A stretch of 64,000 nucleotides of DNA from Trissonchulus latispiculum (GCA_030248195.1 JASAND010008554.1:20794-84793); one strand, 5' to 3'. Shown: positions 35,801-49,510, counted from the stretch's first letter. The notes: generated by a model from the letters alone, not told the origin. Translations and numbers: made by a program.

Positions 35801-36294
35801 TCTTCCTGTATATATTAAGTTTATTTTCTAAAAGTGACAATTTTAAAGAATTACAGACGAAAACTGAATTACCTGTAAAGTTGGATTTAGTTAGTTATGG
35901 CGATCTATTAACCAAAAATGTGACATACCTCTTTTCAGCTTTAGTGCCGCAACGGCTGCAGCGTTCGCCTTTGCTTGCCTTGCTTCATGGGTGCCACACG
36001 GGATCTTTGTGATGTTGTCGGGATTACCATTGTCCCTGAGTTCTTGGGCTGTAAATAGTGCTGGTTCCGCTATTTTTGTCCTTTTCGCCGCGTCTTGGAT
36101 GTTTGTGTACTCGCCATTATCCACCTTAGCCAGGACAGAGTTGAGCCTGGTAATGGTGTAATATCTAACCACAGGCATAATATCTAAATTGATATGTAAA
36201 TCAATTGACACGACATGAGACATACTTGTTGTTCTGTGTTTAGCCCCTTTACGTATTTTCTCGATGCAGGGGAGCGTATTGCAGGTTTTCCCTG
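32813..36294 (-). CDS. Unrecognised multi-exon gene, all introns phase 1, C-terminal Tudor/chromo-like segment; 5' exon not found
   Basis: Exons: 36294-36226, 36183-35929, 35629-35450, 35275-35093, 34866-34702, 34502-34338, 34149-34036, 33792-33634 and 33243-32813. They give 572 residues and a stop. All eight introns are phase 1. The intron after 35093 starts GC (gcaag), a GC-AG intron. The first exon listed begins in phase 1, so at least one upstream exon with the start codon is missing from my model. The N-terminal part contains PVVRYYTITRLNSVLAK and a helical stretch. The middle is low-complexity Ser/Thr/Lys/Arg. The last exon has a compact segment with WLGVIREI ... CAVEFF ... HWFRLSD ... 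IIPVKNI, a pattern of short beta strands like Tudor/chromo-type barrels seen in chromatin and transposon proteins. That resemblance is weak. Function is unknown. It lies between PrimPol and the microexon gene, same strand. Confidence 0.72.
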
Positions 36295-36881
36295 CTGACA
36301 AGGAATTTTTTTTGAAAATGGGAAAGCATTTGGATCTATTATATAAATTACGAAGAAAAATTTGCATAGGAGAAGAACTTTTGATAATTACATAGTTAGC
36401 CGAAAAAAAACAGAGGGAAGGGGGGAACCGAATAATATAAAAGGTGATGAACATTCGAAAGATGGTATTCCGCTACTTAGAATGATGTATTTGCCGGTCA
36501 TCGTGGCCGTTACTGTTGTGGGAGAAGCGCTAACGTTGGCCCTTCACATGTCTTGTTCTAATACATTACGAACGCGGGGAATATGGGATATCGGAATATT
36601 GCAAAGAGGTAGTCCTCCCCTATCGCTGGTCTATTTGATCAGTACAGATAGCATAGGCATGCAACAAGAAACATATTGAAAAGTATAAAGAAGGATAAAA
36701 GGGTCTTCTTCAGTACACTGATATCGTGGAGAAATAAAAGATTATAGACCGGGAGTTGGAAATTAATTGTATGAGGTAACAAAGCTAGATTGTCCCCCCA
36801 GTGCACGTATGCTTGGGGAGAAATGTTTGACGGATTGTATATCCTTTGTCTTGGGTTATAGCAGGTATGTTCGATCATACG

Positions 36882-37130
36882 TTATATTTGTGAGGAAAAG
36901 GAGGCAGTGTTGGCCTGGTGCCAGCTAATTAGAGGCCCGGGAGGGGTAAAAATGTTACCATCGTAAAGGACTCGAGCAGTACTACAAGTACCACCATACT
37001 TTTGGTTAAAATTCCGAACTTCGAAATTTTGCACTAGGCGGGAGTTACCGTGCGTTTGTTTGGACAAGCCTACTATTTCTTCTGGAGGGAGTGGGGAACG
37101 TCTTGCGGCATTTTTTTTGCGATCATGTCA
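36882..37130 (-). other. Isolated open frame of uncertain status
   Basis: A frame of about 80 codons (ending TASFSSQI, stop near 36882) includes RRSPLPPEEIVGLSK and YGGTCSTARVLYDGN. Its composition looks protein-like, with no low complexity, but there is no ATG in frame and no convincing splice sites. It may be a remnant of a mobile-element gene or a missed exon of the neighbouring phase-1 genes. Around it, 36295-38965 is otherwise AT/purine-rich with no exon I can defend. Confidence 0.35.
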
Positions 37131-38965
37131 GTTGTTTACCAAAACGTAGTATCGTTTTGAATAGTTATAAAAATTAGGAATAAAATTTGGAGTGCTGAAG
37201 AAAACGGTGGACAAACAATTTGAAGTGTATAATGAATTAGATAGAACACGTCCAGAAGCAGGGGAAGAATACGGGGGGAATAAGATGGCCCATTGTGATG
37301 CACCGAGTATTAACTATGTACTGTTATCAGTAGAAAAAATGTAACAAAGGAATAGTGATTAACCATGTTGTCAACCAAACGGGGGCTGTGATTGGCCATG
37401 GTGTCTGCCAAACTTTCAGCGTTGCTGTTTGTTCTGCTTTACTGTCCCTGGCTTAAGACTATTTCTAATGCTTGCCTTTCCAATTTACTGACACTGTTGA
37501 TGAAAGATTGTGCCTTGTCGGATCTGAGGCATGTTTTGGTATGCAGAACGATGTTGCGTTGGCATTGTCCCATCTTGTTGCCTTTTGTTTTCATCCATAG
37601 ATGTCAACTGTTGTTCGTCATGCTTGTAAGTGTTGTAAACAACGATGAATAGTTTCTATTTCTTATAATAAGCAGAAAATACTAAGAAGAAGAAGGTTTA
37701 TTAGTCTAATAACAAAAAAGCAACATAGCAACAACACGAAGACAAAACTGGAAAACAAAAGAAAAACATGGAAATACATTAAACACATATTTGAAACATT
37801 ATGATGTGGTTATGATGAGATATGGCATATAGAGAATTCCGAAAGTCAAAAGATTTCGTTCGTATAAGGTGAGAGTAAATGGGTGCTGTCGTGGTCTATA
37901 ATTCTGTTTGGAGACATAAGAAAACAGAGGGAAATAGTATAAACGGTACAGGGAACTGTGAACTCGTAAAGTTGACGGAACAGGGAGAAATAAGGAATAG
38001 AAACACAAACAAATACATTTAATACATTTGTAGACATTCTTATTCGGACAGATTGACATAAAAAGAATTCAAAGAGCAAACAGATGTAGTTCGTGCAAAT
38101 ACAAACAAACATGTAATACTAGCGTTCTACTGAGCGCCACTAGGTGACGCTTGAGTAGTATTTGTTTGGTTGATTCTGCAAGCAATATAGATGCAGAGTG
38201 GCTGACTTACAACATATAGAATATGACAGTAGGAAAACGTTGACGTACTTCTAGCAACAGATACATACGAAAATATACAGAATCAAATGAATCAAAGCAG
38301 AGGGGCAATGACAAATGATAAAGCACAAGTCACGCGGGTCCCCGTTTTCAGCGGTACTGGTTGTCCCTAACACCATAAGAGATGAGACAATGAGTCTCAC
38401 TGAATTTCAGCACAAGATATGTTTCAGTAAGGAGTTCGCGACTAGCCGAGTTCGCAGGGGAATAACTTGTGACAATGAAATACTTGCAAAATTTATTGAA
38501 CTGAAACAATGTTGATTATTCATCTGTTTGAAGTTTGTTGTTTAATAATTTTAATGTATGCAGGAGCGCGTACAGATAATTGGAAAAAAGATAAAAGAAA
38601 ATGCATAACATACAGTTTAAAATGAAGATAACTGGAACAACGCATCAAAGACAGTTTAAAAAGAATATAACTGGGACGAAAGAGATATAGAAAAACAAGA
38701 TAAACAGTTTCAAAAGAAGCAAGCATCAGAACATTAACGAATGGAAGCAGAGTACACTTTGCGACTTGATCAATTACTATAAGTGCAGACTTAATCTATT
38801 TATAAATGAAATTACAATGTTAAGTAGAAACTACTCTGAATTGACATATACATGGAAAAGCTCACGATCAAAACCAAAAGTAAACGAAGAAAATTTTGAT
38901 GCAGTAACAAACAACGTTAGCAAAAAGTAATTACAGAACAACAGATAACAAAGACAACTAGTTCA
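37131..38965. other. Non-coding spacer between two phase-1 genes
   Basis: AT-rich sequence. From 37680 to 38300 and again 38520 to 38960 the + strand is A/G/C-rich with few T, like the other spacers here. A promoter and first exon of the downstream phase-1 gene (36294-32813) may lie within it, but none can be placed. Confidence 0.4.
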
Positions 38966-41900
38966 TTAAATGTCACGCGGGTTATTAATGTTTTTGGTCA
39001 GAGAAAAAATAAAATCATCAGAAAATATTGCGAACTGATCACGGGTAAAGTTCCAGAGAGGAGCATTGATTTTGAACAAGATATCGGTGAAAGGAATTGT
39101 AATGGACGGTGATGCCACGGGACTGCGGAAACAAGTATGTCCCGTGTTGATGAATGGCTTCACAGCGTGTGTTTTGCAGAATTTGGCAATATCTGCCTTT
39201 TTCGTCTGAAAATCTAAGTGGCGAATTAAACCAAGATGGAGCGCTGAACGATCAGTTACGCCTTTCACCGAGTAGAGGATCAGATTTAGATTTTCCAATT
39301 CGTTGTAGGTGTGGAGCGGACAGGCAAGTTCATCACCAACTCCAAAAATGAATCCGGGCGTATCCTGTATCTGATAGGCTGAAATGATCGTAAAACGGGT
39401 GAACTTTAAAAATACTGAAAATATATGTTATAATGGATGTGACATTTGGAATGAAACAAGAGCAGTAAGCGAACGTAGGTTCTATTTAACAAGCTGCTCG
39501 TGGGAGTGAATGTTGCCTATGAATAGAAATAAAAAGTATCGCAACAGAAACAACAAGTTGCACAACAATTTGAAGGGAGTGACGAGGAAAGTCAAGGAAC
39601 AGCAAAAACAAAGAAGGAAAATTAGTTAGTTTATTGTTGGTAGAGATTTAACAAAAACACAAGAAAAAATAGTAATTACGATAGCCAATTGTAGTTCTGG
39701 ACTTAAATGCACCCGTGGCTGCTTCAGTGGCCCCAGACGATTGAGGTCGGATTTGACGGCCGGCTGCAGGAGAGACAGGTTCTTTCCCTGAAATAATAAA
39801 CGAAGTTAGACGATTTGTTTTGTTTCCCAGGTATTATTTATAAACGGAGACACGTTGCTACAAAATAATCAGAATCTGTTAAATGAAAGCAATAGGCGCA
39901 GGAGGATCCTCTAATCGAGGCAACATTGCTTGCGGTTATAATGGTCTTGCAGCTGGCTTTCTGTTGACGAATAGCTAGCACGGATTGATATATTTTTGTC
40001 ATTACATTGATTTACCTTTTGTTGTTTTCGCAGTTTTGTTGCTCTTGTTCCTTCTCCTGGACGATGATGTCACAGGTTTCGATGCTGGATTAGAGGCTAC
40101 AGCAGATTTAGAAGTCTTTGGACGTAGATTTCTGCTGTCTGCGTTGCTATCTGAATGAGTAGAAACACAAAATGAAACATAGGCAAGATGAGCTGTGCTA
40201 TTAATTTGTATTCTTTGTTGATTCTGAAATACAGTTCGAGAAATCTATGCAAATTAATACGCAATATAATAGACACGTACTATCAGCGACAGAAGACTAA
40301 CCTGATGTGCCTGAATTTTCTGTAGAGTCCTCTGCGTTCAATTTTCTTTTTCCTTTCACGGTTATTCTCCCACCTGCGTTCTCTAGATCCAACTGATTCA
40401 AAGCTTGAAACAAATAAAATGTACAAAACTAGATGCCATACGAGACAAAGTAGCGTGTATCGCGACAATAAATGATTAGATGCGATACGAGGCGAAGTAG
40501 AGTGTATCGCGACAATTAATGATCATACGATATGAAAATGCAAAGGCTTTTTTACGGGCTATGCTTACGGAAAAATCATGAATTAGAGAATTGGATTAAT
40601 GCTTACAGATTATAGGCTGCATTAAGCTGGCAAGAGAATCTGAAAAAAAGCGAGAGTTTGTTTAACTAGTTATAGTTGGTCGATTGTTTAAGTGAAATGT
40701 TTACGCAAGGAAATTTTAATTTACAAACACAACTTGAATTAGTAATATTCGAATATAGTGCAGTCAGCAAGACTTGATAAATTACTAGGGAAAAAGTTAG
40801 GTGTAATTAGGAGAACAGGACTTACCAGTAGGCGGAGTAGCGGGGCACAGCGAACTATCTGAAAGAATAAATTTAGGATAGTAAAATATGATTAGTATAT
40901 TGGTTTACAGATACGTTGAAAGAAGACGAGAGGAGAAAGATAATCAGTGATAGTAATAAAATGGAAATAGTGATGAATGAGAAAATTGTAATAGAGTAGT
41001 AGAAAACAACTAATTAGCAAATAGAAGAAGCAATCTTACAACAGGCCGGAGTAGCGGGGTGAAATGAACTATCTGAAATAATAATAAAAGGATAAAGGAT
41101 ACAGTGGTAAACACTAATGGGAATATTAAGTTGAACTAAGAGGTTCATAGGCAGAAATTGGTTTATGTTCGGAAATTGTTTGTCTGCCCCGGTCTACTAC
41201 GGTTAATACGTTTGTTAGTTTCAATTTCTAAAGAATAGCAGAGAAGACGATACTATCCAAAAGTTCTCAAATAGCCATCCTACAATTTGTCAAGCAGACT
41301 ACAGCACACTTAGAAGAAGAAGAGTTACCGGGCTGCGGAGTAGCGGGGCGCAACAAGCTGTCTGAAATAATAAGGTAAGGATGGTAAAATGAGAATAGTA
41401 CATTGTTCTACAGAAAAAATAACAGTAGAACAGTGGAAAAAGATAATTAGAGATAGTGAAAGCAGTAGAGATAGTGAAAGCAGTGACGACAGCAAAATTA
41501 TAAATAGCAGAAACAAACGTACCAGGGGGCGGAGTAGTGATGCGGGAAGAACCATCTGAAATAATTTAAAAAGGGGAGTTCAGAGTATACCTGAGTCGTT
41601 CGATGGACGAGGCCGCCCCCCCCCTGTTTTTTCCTGCTTTTCAGAACAGCGCCCATTGAACAGTAAGAGGAGGAATTATCCTGAGTGCCCGGTATTGAAT
41701 TTGTCACTTATGTTCAGGTGCCAAGTTTTTCTATTGTTTTCAGAAAAGAATGTTATTTTATAGAAATTAAATGGAAAACAATTCCCGCGAATAGTTAACA
41801 CAAAGCCGTCATATGTTTTGTTAAAAACAATATGTTGAAATGAGAAAAGAGGATTGCTTTAAGTTCAATAATCAATAAATTAAAAAACATTAATTTGAGC

Positions 41901-44900
41901 ACGAGAGTATAGGGAAATTCTCACCATCCACTGAGCACAAGTCATACGCAGAGTTCTCTGGCGATGAAGTTAGATCTACCACAGGTGGAATCTGATTTAT
42001 AGGAGTTGCGGCACGGTTTTGCTCTGCAACATTTCTCTCCACCAGTTCTGAAACAATGAGGTGTAACGTTATTGAAGGAACGGTTACATTATTCAAAGAC
42101 AATATACACAGACTGATACACGTGGGATGCAAAACAATAATTGAATATAACAAAATGAGATGAATTGTAACATTGGCTCTTGGGTTAGTTAAAAGTAAAA
42201 GAAATTAAAAAATTAATAATAAACAAAAATTTAAAATTTTTCCAGATATATTTCGTTCAGGAACTCTGCAAATAGCATTATACGGTTTGCAAGAAAAAGG
42301 AGGGCCAAATACCTACGTATTTTATAAAATTGTGTGAAATAATAATGCAAAGCGGGAAACAATGAAATTCAGATAAAAATAGGTGTCTCACCGCTAGTTG
42401 TATCTTGATCACTCATAAGGGAGAGAGCATGAACGCCGAGTGACTCGTTTTGGCCGTGAGAGGCAGCCGTTTGCTGTTGTTTTTGGCGAGATGACTTCGA
42501 TTGCTGCTTCTTTTTGGCTAACTGCTGTCGCCATCCTGGAGGTCCAACACTCATTCTAGCTCCCCGTCGTCTCTTCTGGCTGAGGGAGAAAGTGTTGACG
42601 ATTTTTAAAGATGGATTACATTCTAAAAATAACATATTAAAAATTTGAAGAAATTTGTGTTGAAAGAAGAGTGAGATGAAATAACGAGTGCTTATTGGAA
42701 CACTAATCTCAATAAGTTAGGTGAGGTTTAACACTTCAATGTCATTCTTATCATATGAAGAAAAGATTGGAGAGAAGTAGAAGAGACCTGAACAGTTGCT
42801 TAATTTATTTGTTCTGACGTTGTACCAAAAGCACACTCAATTGAAGAGATTGACAGAAAACCACAAGCAGGGGGAAAGATAATATTGCACAAAATACAGT
42901 TTCAAGCTTGAGAACATGAAACGGCTATGACACCAAATACACTTGGGAGCTTGAGAACATGAAACGACTAGAAGACCATGAGGACAGAAAGCAGAGAGGA
43001 AGAGAATTAGCAGAAAAGTGTACATTAGCTTAATTCGTTTATTTTGACGTGGCAAAAAAGAAAACGATAGTCAAAAGAATAACACGAAATCGCAAGAATA
43101 AGGTACCAGAAGATGTACCACCAGATGCAGTAGGAGATGTGTGGCTGCTGGATGTCGTGTAATTGCTAGCATGGGACAGCGGAGGGGCAGAGGCAGCGAA
43201 GCTGGATTGAGCTGTACTTTGGGAAAGACCAGCAGAAAATGTGGGGGCGATGCTATTATCTTCGCTTGTGGAATTTTCAGATGTAGGCTTGATGTGAAGA
43301 GATGATACTAAAAAGTAAAAAGTTGTGATATATAGCCGAACTGTAGTGGGGGAAAGGGGGGAGGAAATGATGCTAAAGCAGATGAAGAACAAAAAGACGG
43401 GATACCTCTACCTTGTAGCAGGTTGTGGATGGTAGTGGTGGCGCTGAGCAGTGACTATTTTGCAGGAAATAAACAAAGGGGGACGGGAAAAACTGGGGTT
43501 ACTTTTTTCAGACCATCCTGTTTACCTATTGTCGCAAAAAACCAAGAAAGGGGGGCGCGTTTCGTTTAAAATTTCGCACATAAGATGCTCCCCCCGTTCA
43601 TGTTTGCTTTTTCCCCCGCCCCCGTTTTGTTGATTATGATAAATTGCTAAAAGTTGCTTTACAAATTTTAAAAATGGCTAAAAAGAGCTAAACTCTGGTT
43701 TCCCCCCCTTCGCTTTTATCTGCAATATACACCGTGCTGCAGCAGAAGCAGTATTTTTAGCATCTGTGCGGGGTAGGGACAGTGTGTTAGATGACGAAGG
43801 ATGAAAAAATAACAGTTTCTACTGTGGAGATATATTCTGTTCCATGATGGCACTGAGTACAGGGCGAATAGGACAGCAGCATTAGTATATTCATAAAGCA
43901 GATGTAGTTTATAACTAGACTCCTGGACAGTGGATATACAAACGTGATTTTGAGGATACTCTATAGTGGTAAAAGTCTATTTTGGAATTCCCTAAAAAAG
44001 CAGTTAATATAGAAAACCGTAACACAAAGCCCAAAAAACGTTACTTGTGGCGGAAGCTGGCACAACTGGACCAGACCAGACAGATTCAGCAGCCGTTGAG
44101 GCAAGAGCAGACGGCACAACTGGACCAGAGCAGACAGATTCAGCAGCCGTTGAGGCAAGAGAAAATGAAATTCTAGGTGCGTTGCTCGTGCCTTCGCTTG
44201 TGCTTGTCTGAGACATTGCTTTCACCTGACGAGTTGCATCTAAAAAGTAAATGAATATATGACGATACACATTAGCGAAATATGAGAAAGGGAAAAAGAC
44301 ATAAAAGGGGGCAAATGGAGAATGTAAAATTAGGTTGTTATTTAGATGTCTTTTCTTTGATAGAAACATAAGAAACAAATGGTATTAGGCTATGGAAATA
44401 CAAGGAACTGATAAAAGGAGCTTTGAGCTTTTTAGAATGATAAGATAATTTTAAGTACGTTTCTGAGATAGTACTGCTTATGACTGAAAATACGGAAAGG
44501 GTAAGCGTAGCCTACGATGAACGCGGACTATACAGAAATGATATCGTTGTTATACCTGACACACAATCCTCAGCACGGACTTCTGCCTGTTCATTTGCCC
44601 TCTGTTCAGATCCGTCGGGAGCTGTTCTCTTCTGCACGACAATATGTGGGCTTGGACTATTGAAATCATCACGTCCAGAATTACTTTGTGACTGATGTTC
44701 ACTTCTCGAGGTTGTTTCTCCGACTGCTTCTTTGGACGTTTGTCCATAGTGGACGGCTGGCTCCGGCTGCAGGCAGACAGAAACACTAGTAGTCGCCGTG
44801 TACGCTGAAATAGATGTATCATTGTTGTATATTTTCATTGTGCGCAGTGATGCAATGACCTTTGTTTCTAATACTACTAATTTTTTAAACACATGCTGAA

Positions 44901-45299
44901 ATTTTAGATACAACAGTAGTCCTTTTATTTACTGTTGCGAATAAATCAGCGACAGTTCTATTCTATAAGTGTGAATACAGTCAGGCAATAGTAATAAAAG
45001 ACGTTAATAGTAAGGTCAATAGAGATAAGTTTAGAAATGACGAAATATTCTATTATGAGCATACGTTTACGGGTGGATGAAGCAATATGTGTAATGTTGT
45101 TTTCATTTTTGGCACGTATGAGCTGTTCGGCTTTCTGTAATGAATCAACATCCACATGTTGCGCTGTTGCAGCCTGTTCATAGGAAGAATAGTGGCCATA
45201 TTCTTTCAGAAGAAGAACATAGGCCAAGCGTTCAATAGAAAATATTGTATTTCCAACGTCATCATCTTTGAGATAGAGAATACGTTTGGATTCTCTCAT
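38966..45299 (-). CDS. Unrecognised 15-exon gene, all introns phase 1, with tandem 33-nt microexons
   Basis: Exons: 45299-45071, 44804-44556, 44239-44045, 43307-43107, 42622-42392, 42047-41925, 41555-41523, 41361-41329, 41072-41040, 40858-40826, 40639-40607, 40403-40302, 40150-40016, 39787-39680 and 39378-38966. They sum to 2,151 nt, 716 residues plus stop. All 14 introns are phase 1, so every internal exon is symmetric. The N-terminus (MRESKRILYLKDDDVG) precedes a helical segment of about 70 residues. The middle is Ser/Thr/Gln/Lys-rich and disordered. The last exon (136 residues) is compact and hydrophobic (for example YPYQIQDTPGFIFGVGDEL) and is probably a folded domain, but I do not recognise it. 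Exons 7-10 are tandem copies of one microexon. Exon 3 holds an internal 54-nt duplication (LASTAAESV). The gene is co-oriented with PrimPol, DUF3987 and transposase. Function unknown. Confidence 0.8.
40826..41555 (-). repeat. Tandem array of four duplicated 33-nt microexons with their introns
   Basis: Exons at 41555, 41361, 41072 and 40858 are each exactly 33 nt. They encode GSSRITTPPP, SLLRPATPQP, SSFHPATPAC and SSLCPATPPT after the shared split codon. Each is preceded by TTTCAG and followed by a GT donor. Flanking intron sequence is also similar between copies (for example ggatagtaaaatatg near 40878 and ggatggtaaaatgag near 41379), so exon-intron units of about 194-289 bp were duplicated. 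A fifth 33-nt exon (40639-40607) has unrelated sequence. Confidence 0.88.
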
Positions 45300-48200
45300 A
45301 GCAAAAGATTTTGTCTAGAAAAAGTAACAGAAATATAAGTTTCCATCAGGCAACTATATAGAGTGTGGAGCAAGGTTGAAATTATTTTTGTGCGGGTAGG
45401 TTTGGTTCTATCTCGGCACTGATGTCATCTTAACTTAGTGAAGGAAAGGAACCAGGCCCGGCTTTTTTGATTATAATGTGCTCTCTAACCCGCTGTGACA
45501 AACTATATAACAAAAATTGTGATAGGTTTTTAGTGATGGAAGTTAGAATGTGTTTAGACTGGAACTCCGGACACCATTTTTGGTTGAGATGAAAAACAAG
45601 GGGAAGTGAGCTGTTATAATAATTAAATTTTAGAAATGATAAACTAGTTGGTCTAAATAGAGGTCAGTTAAAACATCTTTGCATGGAGTCAGAAACATGG
45701 AGAGGGCAGGGGGGCGAGCTTAGAACGGAGTTGCACATTGAATGTATAGCAATTGGCATCAAACGAAATGACGGCAGCGTAATGTAAAAGAGAGATATTG
45801 TGACTTAGGAAAATGAAAAAATTGCTACAAAAACAAATTAGAAAAGGAATAGAAGAAAAATTATCTGTTTAGAAAATTGAAGAATGATGTCAACAGAGAT
45901 AGGTAATGGGTATTGTAGTAACAGAAAAAAAAGACAAAAGCTTGAGCACGTGCAAGGGGGCGTTTAGCTGTCCTGCTGGGAAATAGTGGAATTCTTTTCG
46001 TTACACAAGTAGAATGCAGATCTTACTTTGGATGACAGCTGTATGCAAATTAGGAGTAAGGATGGAGTTCGGAAGAAAAAATTTATATTTAAAAGACAGT
46101 TGTAAGATTATATCTGGGTTATAAGTATGTTTATAAAACTAAGAAGCAGTGTAACTAATAGAAAGTTTGCGACAGGAAATTATAAATATAATTTTCAAAG
46201 TGTATATTGCTAAAAAACCAACCTCTCCCTCTAAGAAATGGGGACGGGTCATGTCGAATATTTCGCACAAACGATGCTCGCCCTGTTATCGTTGCTATTC
46301 TTCTGTCGCCCCTGCTTTGAAAATCGTTTCTCGCACTTTATACGTATATAATTTAGCCTATCCCACCAAAAAAGGGGACGCATCATGTTGAATATTTCGC
46401 ACAAACGATGTACCCCCGTTCATCGTTGCTTTTCTTCTATCGCTCGCCCCTGAATGGAAAAACCGGGAGTTACTCTGCGCGTTAGTTTTTTTCCGATGAA
46501 CGGAATAAAGACTGCCACGCTCTTCTATACGTTTTATTATCTATTCTCTATTATACGTACATAGCATCAGGGAAAAACTGATGCTTCTCCTGGAGCAAGG
46601 AGTTTTTTACTGAGTTACGAGCTTCTCCCAATTTCCATTAGGTAATTGGGGGTATTCGTTTCCTTCAAAAAGAAGGGGTCACAGAGTTTTCACCCTAAAA
46701 TTTTTTCTCTCCCCCCCTCTCAAATTTGCCGTAGGCCAAGTGACAAAATTGAACAGGCTAAGTACGTATAGCACATGGCCGCCTGGGCCATGGAAAAAGG
46801 GATTTCGCTGAAAAAAGAAAGAACCAGGAGGGCGCCTCTATCGAACACTGATAAAATGTACGTGTTGTATAGCCTATGTACGTTTAAAGTACAAGAAATG
46901 ATTTTCATAGCAGGGGCGATAAAAGAAAAGCAACGATGACAAAAGCTTGAGCACGTGCAAGGGGGGCGTTAGCTGCCCTGCTGGTAAATAGTGGAATTGT
47001 TTTCGTTACACAACTAGAATGCAGATGTTACTTTGGATGACAGCTGTATGCAAATTAGGAGTAAGGATGGAGTTCAGAAGTAAATATTTATATTTAAAAG
47101 AGAGTTGTAAGATTATATTTGGGTTATAAGTATATTTATAAAACTAAGAAGCAGTCTAACTTATAGAAAGTTTGCGACAGGAAATTATAAATATAGTTTT
47201 CAAAGTGTATATTGCTAAAAAATCAGCCTCTCCCTCAAAGAAATGGGGGCGGGTCATGTTGAATATTTCGCACAAACGATGCTCGCCCCGTTCATCGTTG
47301 CTATTCTTCTATCGCTCCTTCTTTGAAAATCGTTTCTCGCACTTTATACGTATATAAATTAGGCTCTCCCTCCAAGATGGGGGCGCCTCATGTTGAATAT
47401 TTGGCACAAATGATGCCCCCGCGTTCATCATTGCTTTTCTTAATAAACAAGTACAAGTGAAAGACAGTGCTGGACACTAGAGGGAATATGCTCACGATGG
47501 ACAGCGGAGAGCTCATATGGGAATCAGAAACGGGGATAATAAAATCTTTAGTCTAGCTACAAGAATATTCCTATATTAGAATTATGAGACAACCCCTGTT
47601 ACGCTTAAATATCGAGATGAAAGACAACTCAATTAGTTTGCTATTATGGAATTATATTAAAAAGTATATAGTAGCTTGACGTATATTTTATGAAGTAATT
47701 TGCATATTATTTTCACTAAGAAAAGTATAAGTTGAGAAGTGTTTTTGGCTTTAATGGGAGTTTAAACGGTGAGTATGTGTTGCTAACATAGTATTTTGTT
47801 CTCTGCTGACAGAGAAGTGCTAAATGTTTACAGCTTGTAGTGTCAAAAAGAAAGACGCTAAAATGTATGTGCTTACGATAGCGAGAAACAGATTGTTTAA
47901 TCATTTTTAGTTTGTGTTAACACTTATGTGTCAATCCGTTTTTCGCTATAATTTGTACATCAAAAAGAACTAAATTAGTATTTACTCGGCAAAGAGGAGC
48001 TAAATGTATATAGTTTGAATTCTCTTTAAGAAACTCGCAAGAAAGTTTATGCTTTCGTAATTATGTGAATGATTGATTATTCGTTCTTGTAGCGAGTTTT
48101 CAATTATGATACAGTCCCCTTTTCGCAAAAATTTGAAGAACATACACAAATGAATTAGTGTGCTGTTATGGAGGTATATTTGAAAGTTTATAACAGGTTG

Positions 48201-49510
48201 TCGTAATGTTCTTGAACTAATTTGCATATTATTGTTAGTACGCATAGCGAAGGTTGAGATGTGTTTTCGGCCTCTCTTATATTTGCAGTGTATTAATAAA
48301 AGAGGCAGAGAGGCTAAATTTGAAAGATACTGGTTGAATTATTTAATGATAAATAGTAAGCGCTATCTGCAGGGCATCCCTGCGAAAAGACATGATGAGA
48401 AAACTGAATAGCCATATAACAGCAGCAATGTTAATATGCGAACGTATCACAAAGACGCTGGTAGTAAATGCGAAACAAGACACAAATTTGAAAAGAAATT
48501 TATTGTATATAGGCAATTTATAGTACCAATAACTGCGAAAATTCGTAATACAAAAAGACACAGTTAAAGGACTGCATAAAAGGAATACTGAACAGAGCAG
48601 AATATGACAAAAGGAACAGTATAAGTTCAAAAATGAAAAGGGTAATGGAAAGAAGAATGAAAAGTTTTTCCGAAAGTTGCAGTTTTTAGTGTTCTTAAAC
48701 GATCGTTAGGCAAGTAGTAACGAGTTTTAAAGGTCATTTTCCCGCATAAGAGGGAAACAACAGCCAATATAATAGATAATATATGACAGATACTGACAGT
48801 GATATTGCAACTAAACGATCAAAAGAAAGAAGAATAGCAGTAATAAAAAACAGTAGGAAAAGTACAAAGATACAAAACGACGATGCGAACATGACGACAC
48901 GGGGGACAGACAAGAATGAGGGAAGTAGCGTAATCGAAAATAGTTACAATGAAGAGTGTGTATTTCGAGGAGTTCAGTGTTTATACATTATTTATGAGGC
49001 CAGTTATTTATGGCTAAAGGAAAATGCAATGTTTGAGGAGACTATAAGTTTTCACTGATATCTGAGCATGGCCGGCCACAGAAAACAAATTTGTGAGTTT
49101 AATTTTTATTTTGATAGGTAAAGAACTAGGGAGAGTATTCTCAGCAAAAGCTAAATGTTAACTGCCAAAACGTACCTAAAAGGACACAAAAATGAAAATA
49201 ACAACAATACAACATTGAACAGAGTGCGCGATAAATCTAACTAACGAACTAATGCTCATATCAAAAAACTGACAAAAACAAATTCAAAACCGCACCGAAA
49301 CAGACAACTTTACGCAAAGGAGGAGAATACAGAAAACGCAGTGTACACGGGGGACAAATGCATGAGTTTACTATCTGTGTAGTTTTCGGTAGCCTTATTT
49401 AGGTGAAGAAGAAGCACCAAATTTCTGAGTTGACATAAAAGAACGATACTGGCCATATACGTACATAAATGTAATACAACACTATAATGAATGAGAAAGA
49501 TAGCAGCTAA
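45300..49510. repeat. Gene-free region with a 1,005-bp direct duplication of mosaic modules
   Basis: The phrase cttgagcacgtgcaaggggg begins at 45941 and recurs at 46946, giving a 1,005-bp direct repeat. The second copy runs to about 47400. Inside both are modules shared with the right end of the window (cgttcatcgttgctttt, ccaagaaatgggggcg type blocks and gtacgtataaa palindromes). From 47460 to 49500 the sequence is AT/purine-rich. A small + strand frame at 48783-49058 exists but lacks coding character. No exon of the minus-strand genes was found. Confidence 0.7.

Noticed and set aside
48783..49058. Plus-strand 91-codon frame
   Set aside because: Lys/Asn/Ser-rich, no homologue recognised, no splice or promoter context. 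It lies in AT-rich spacer.
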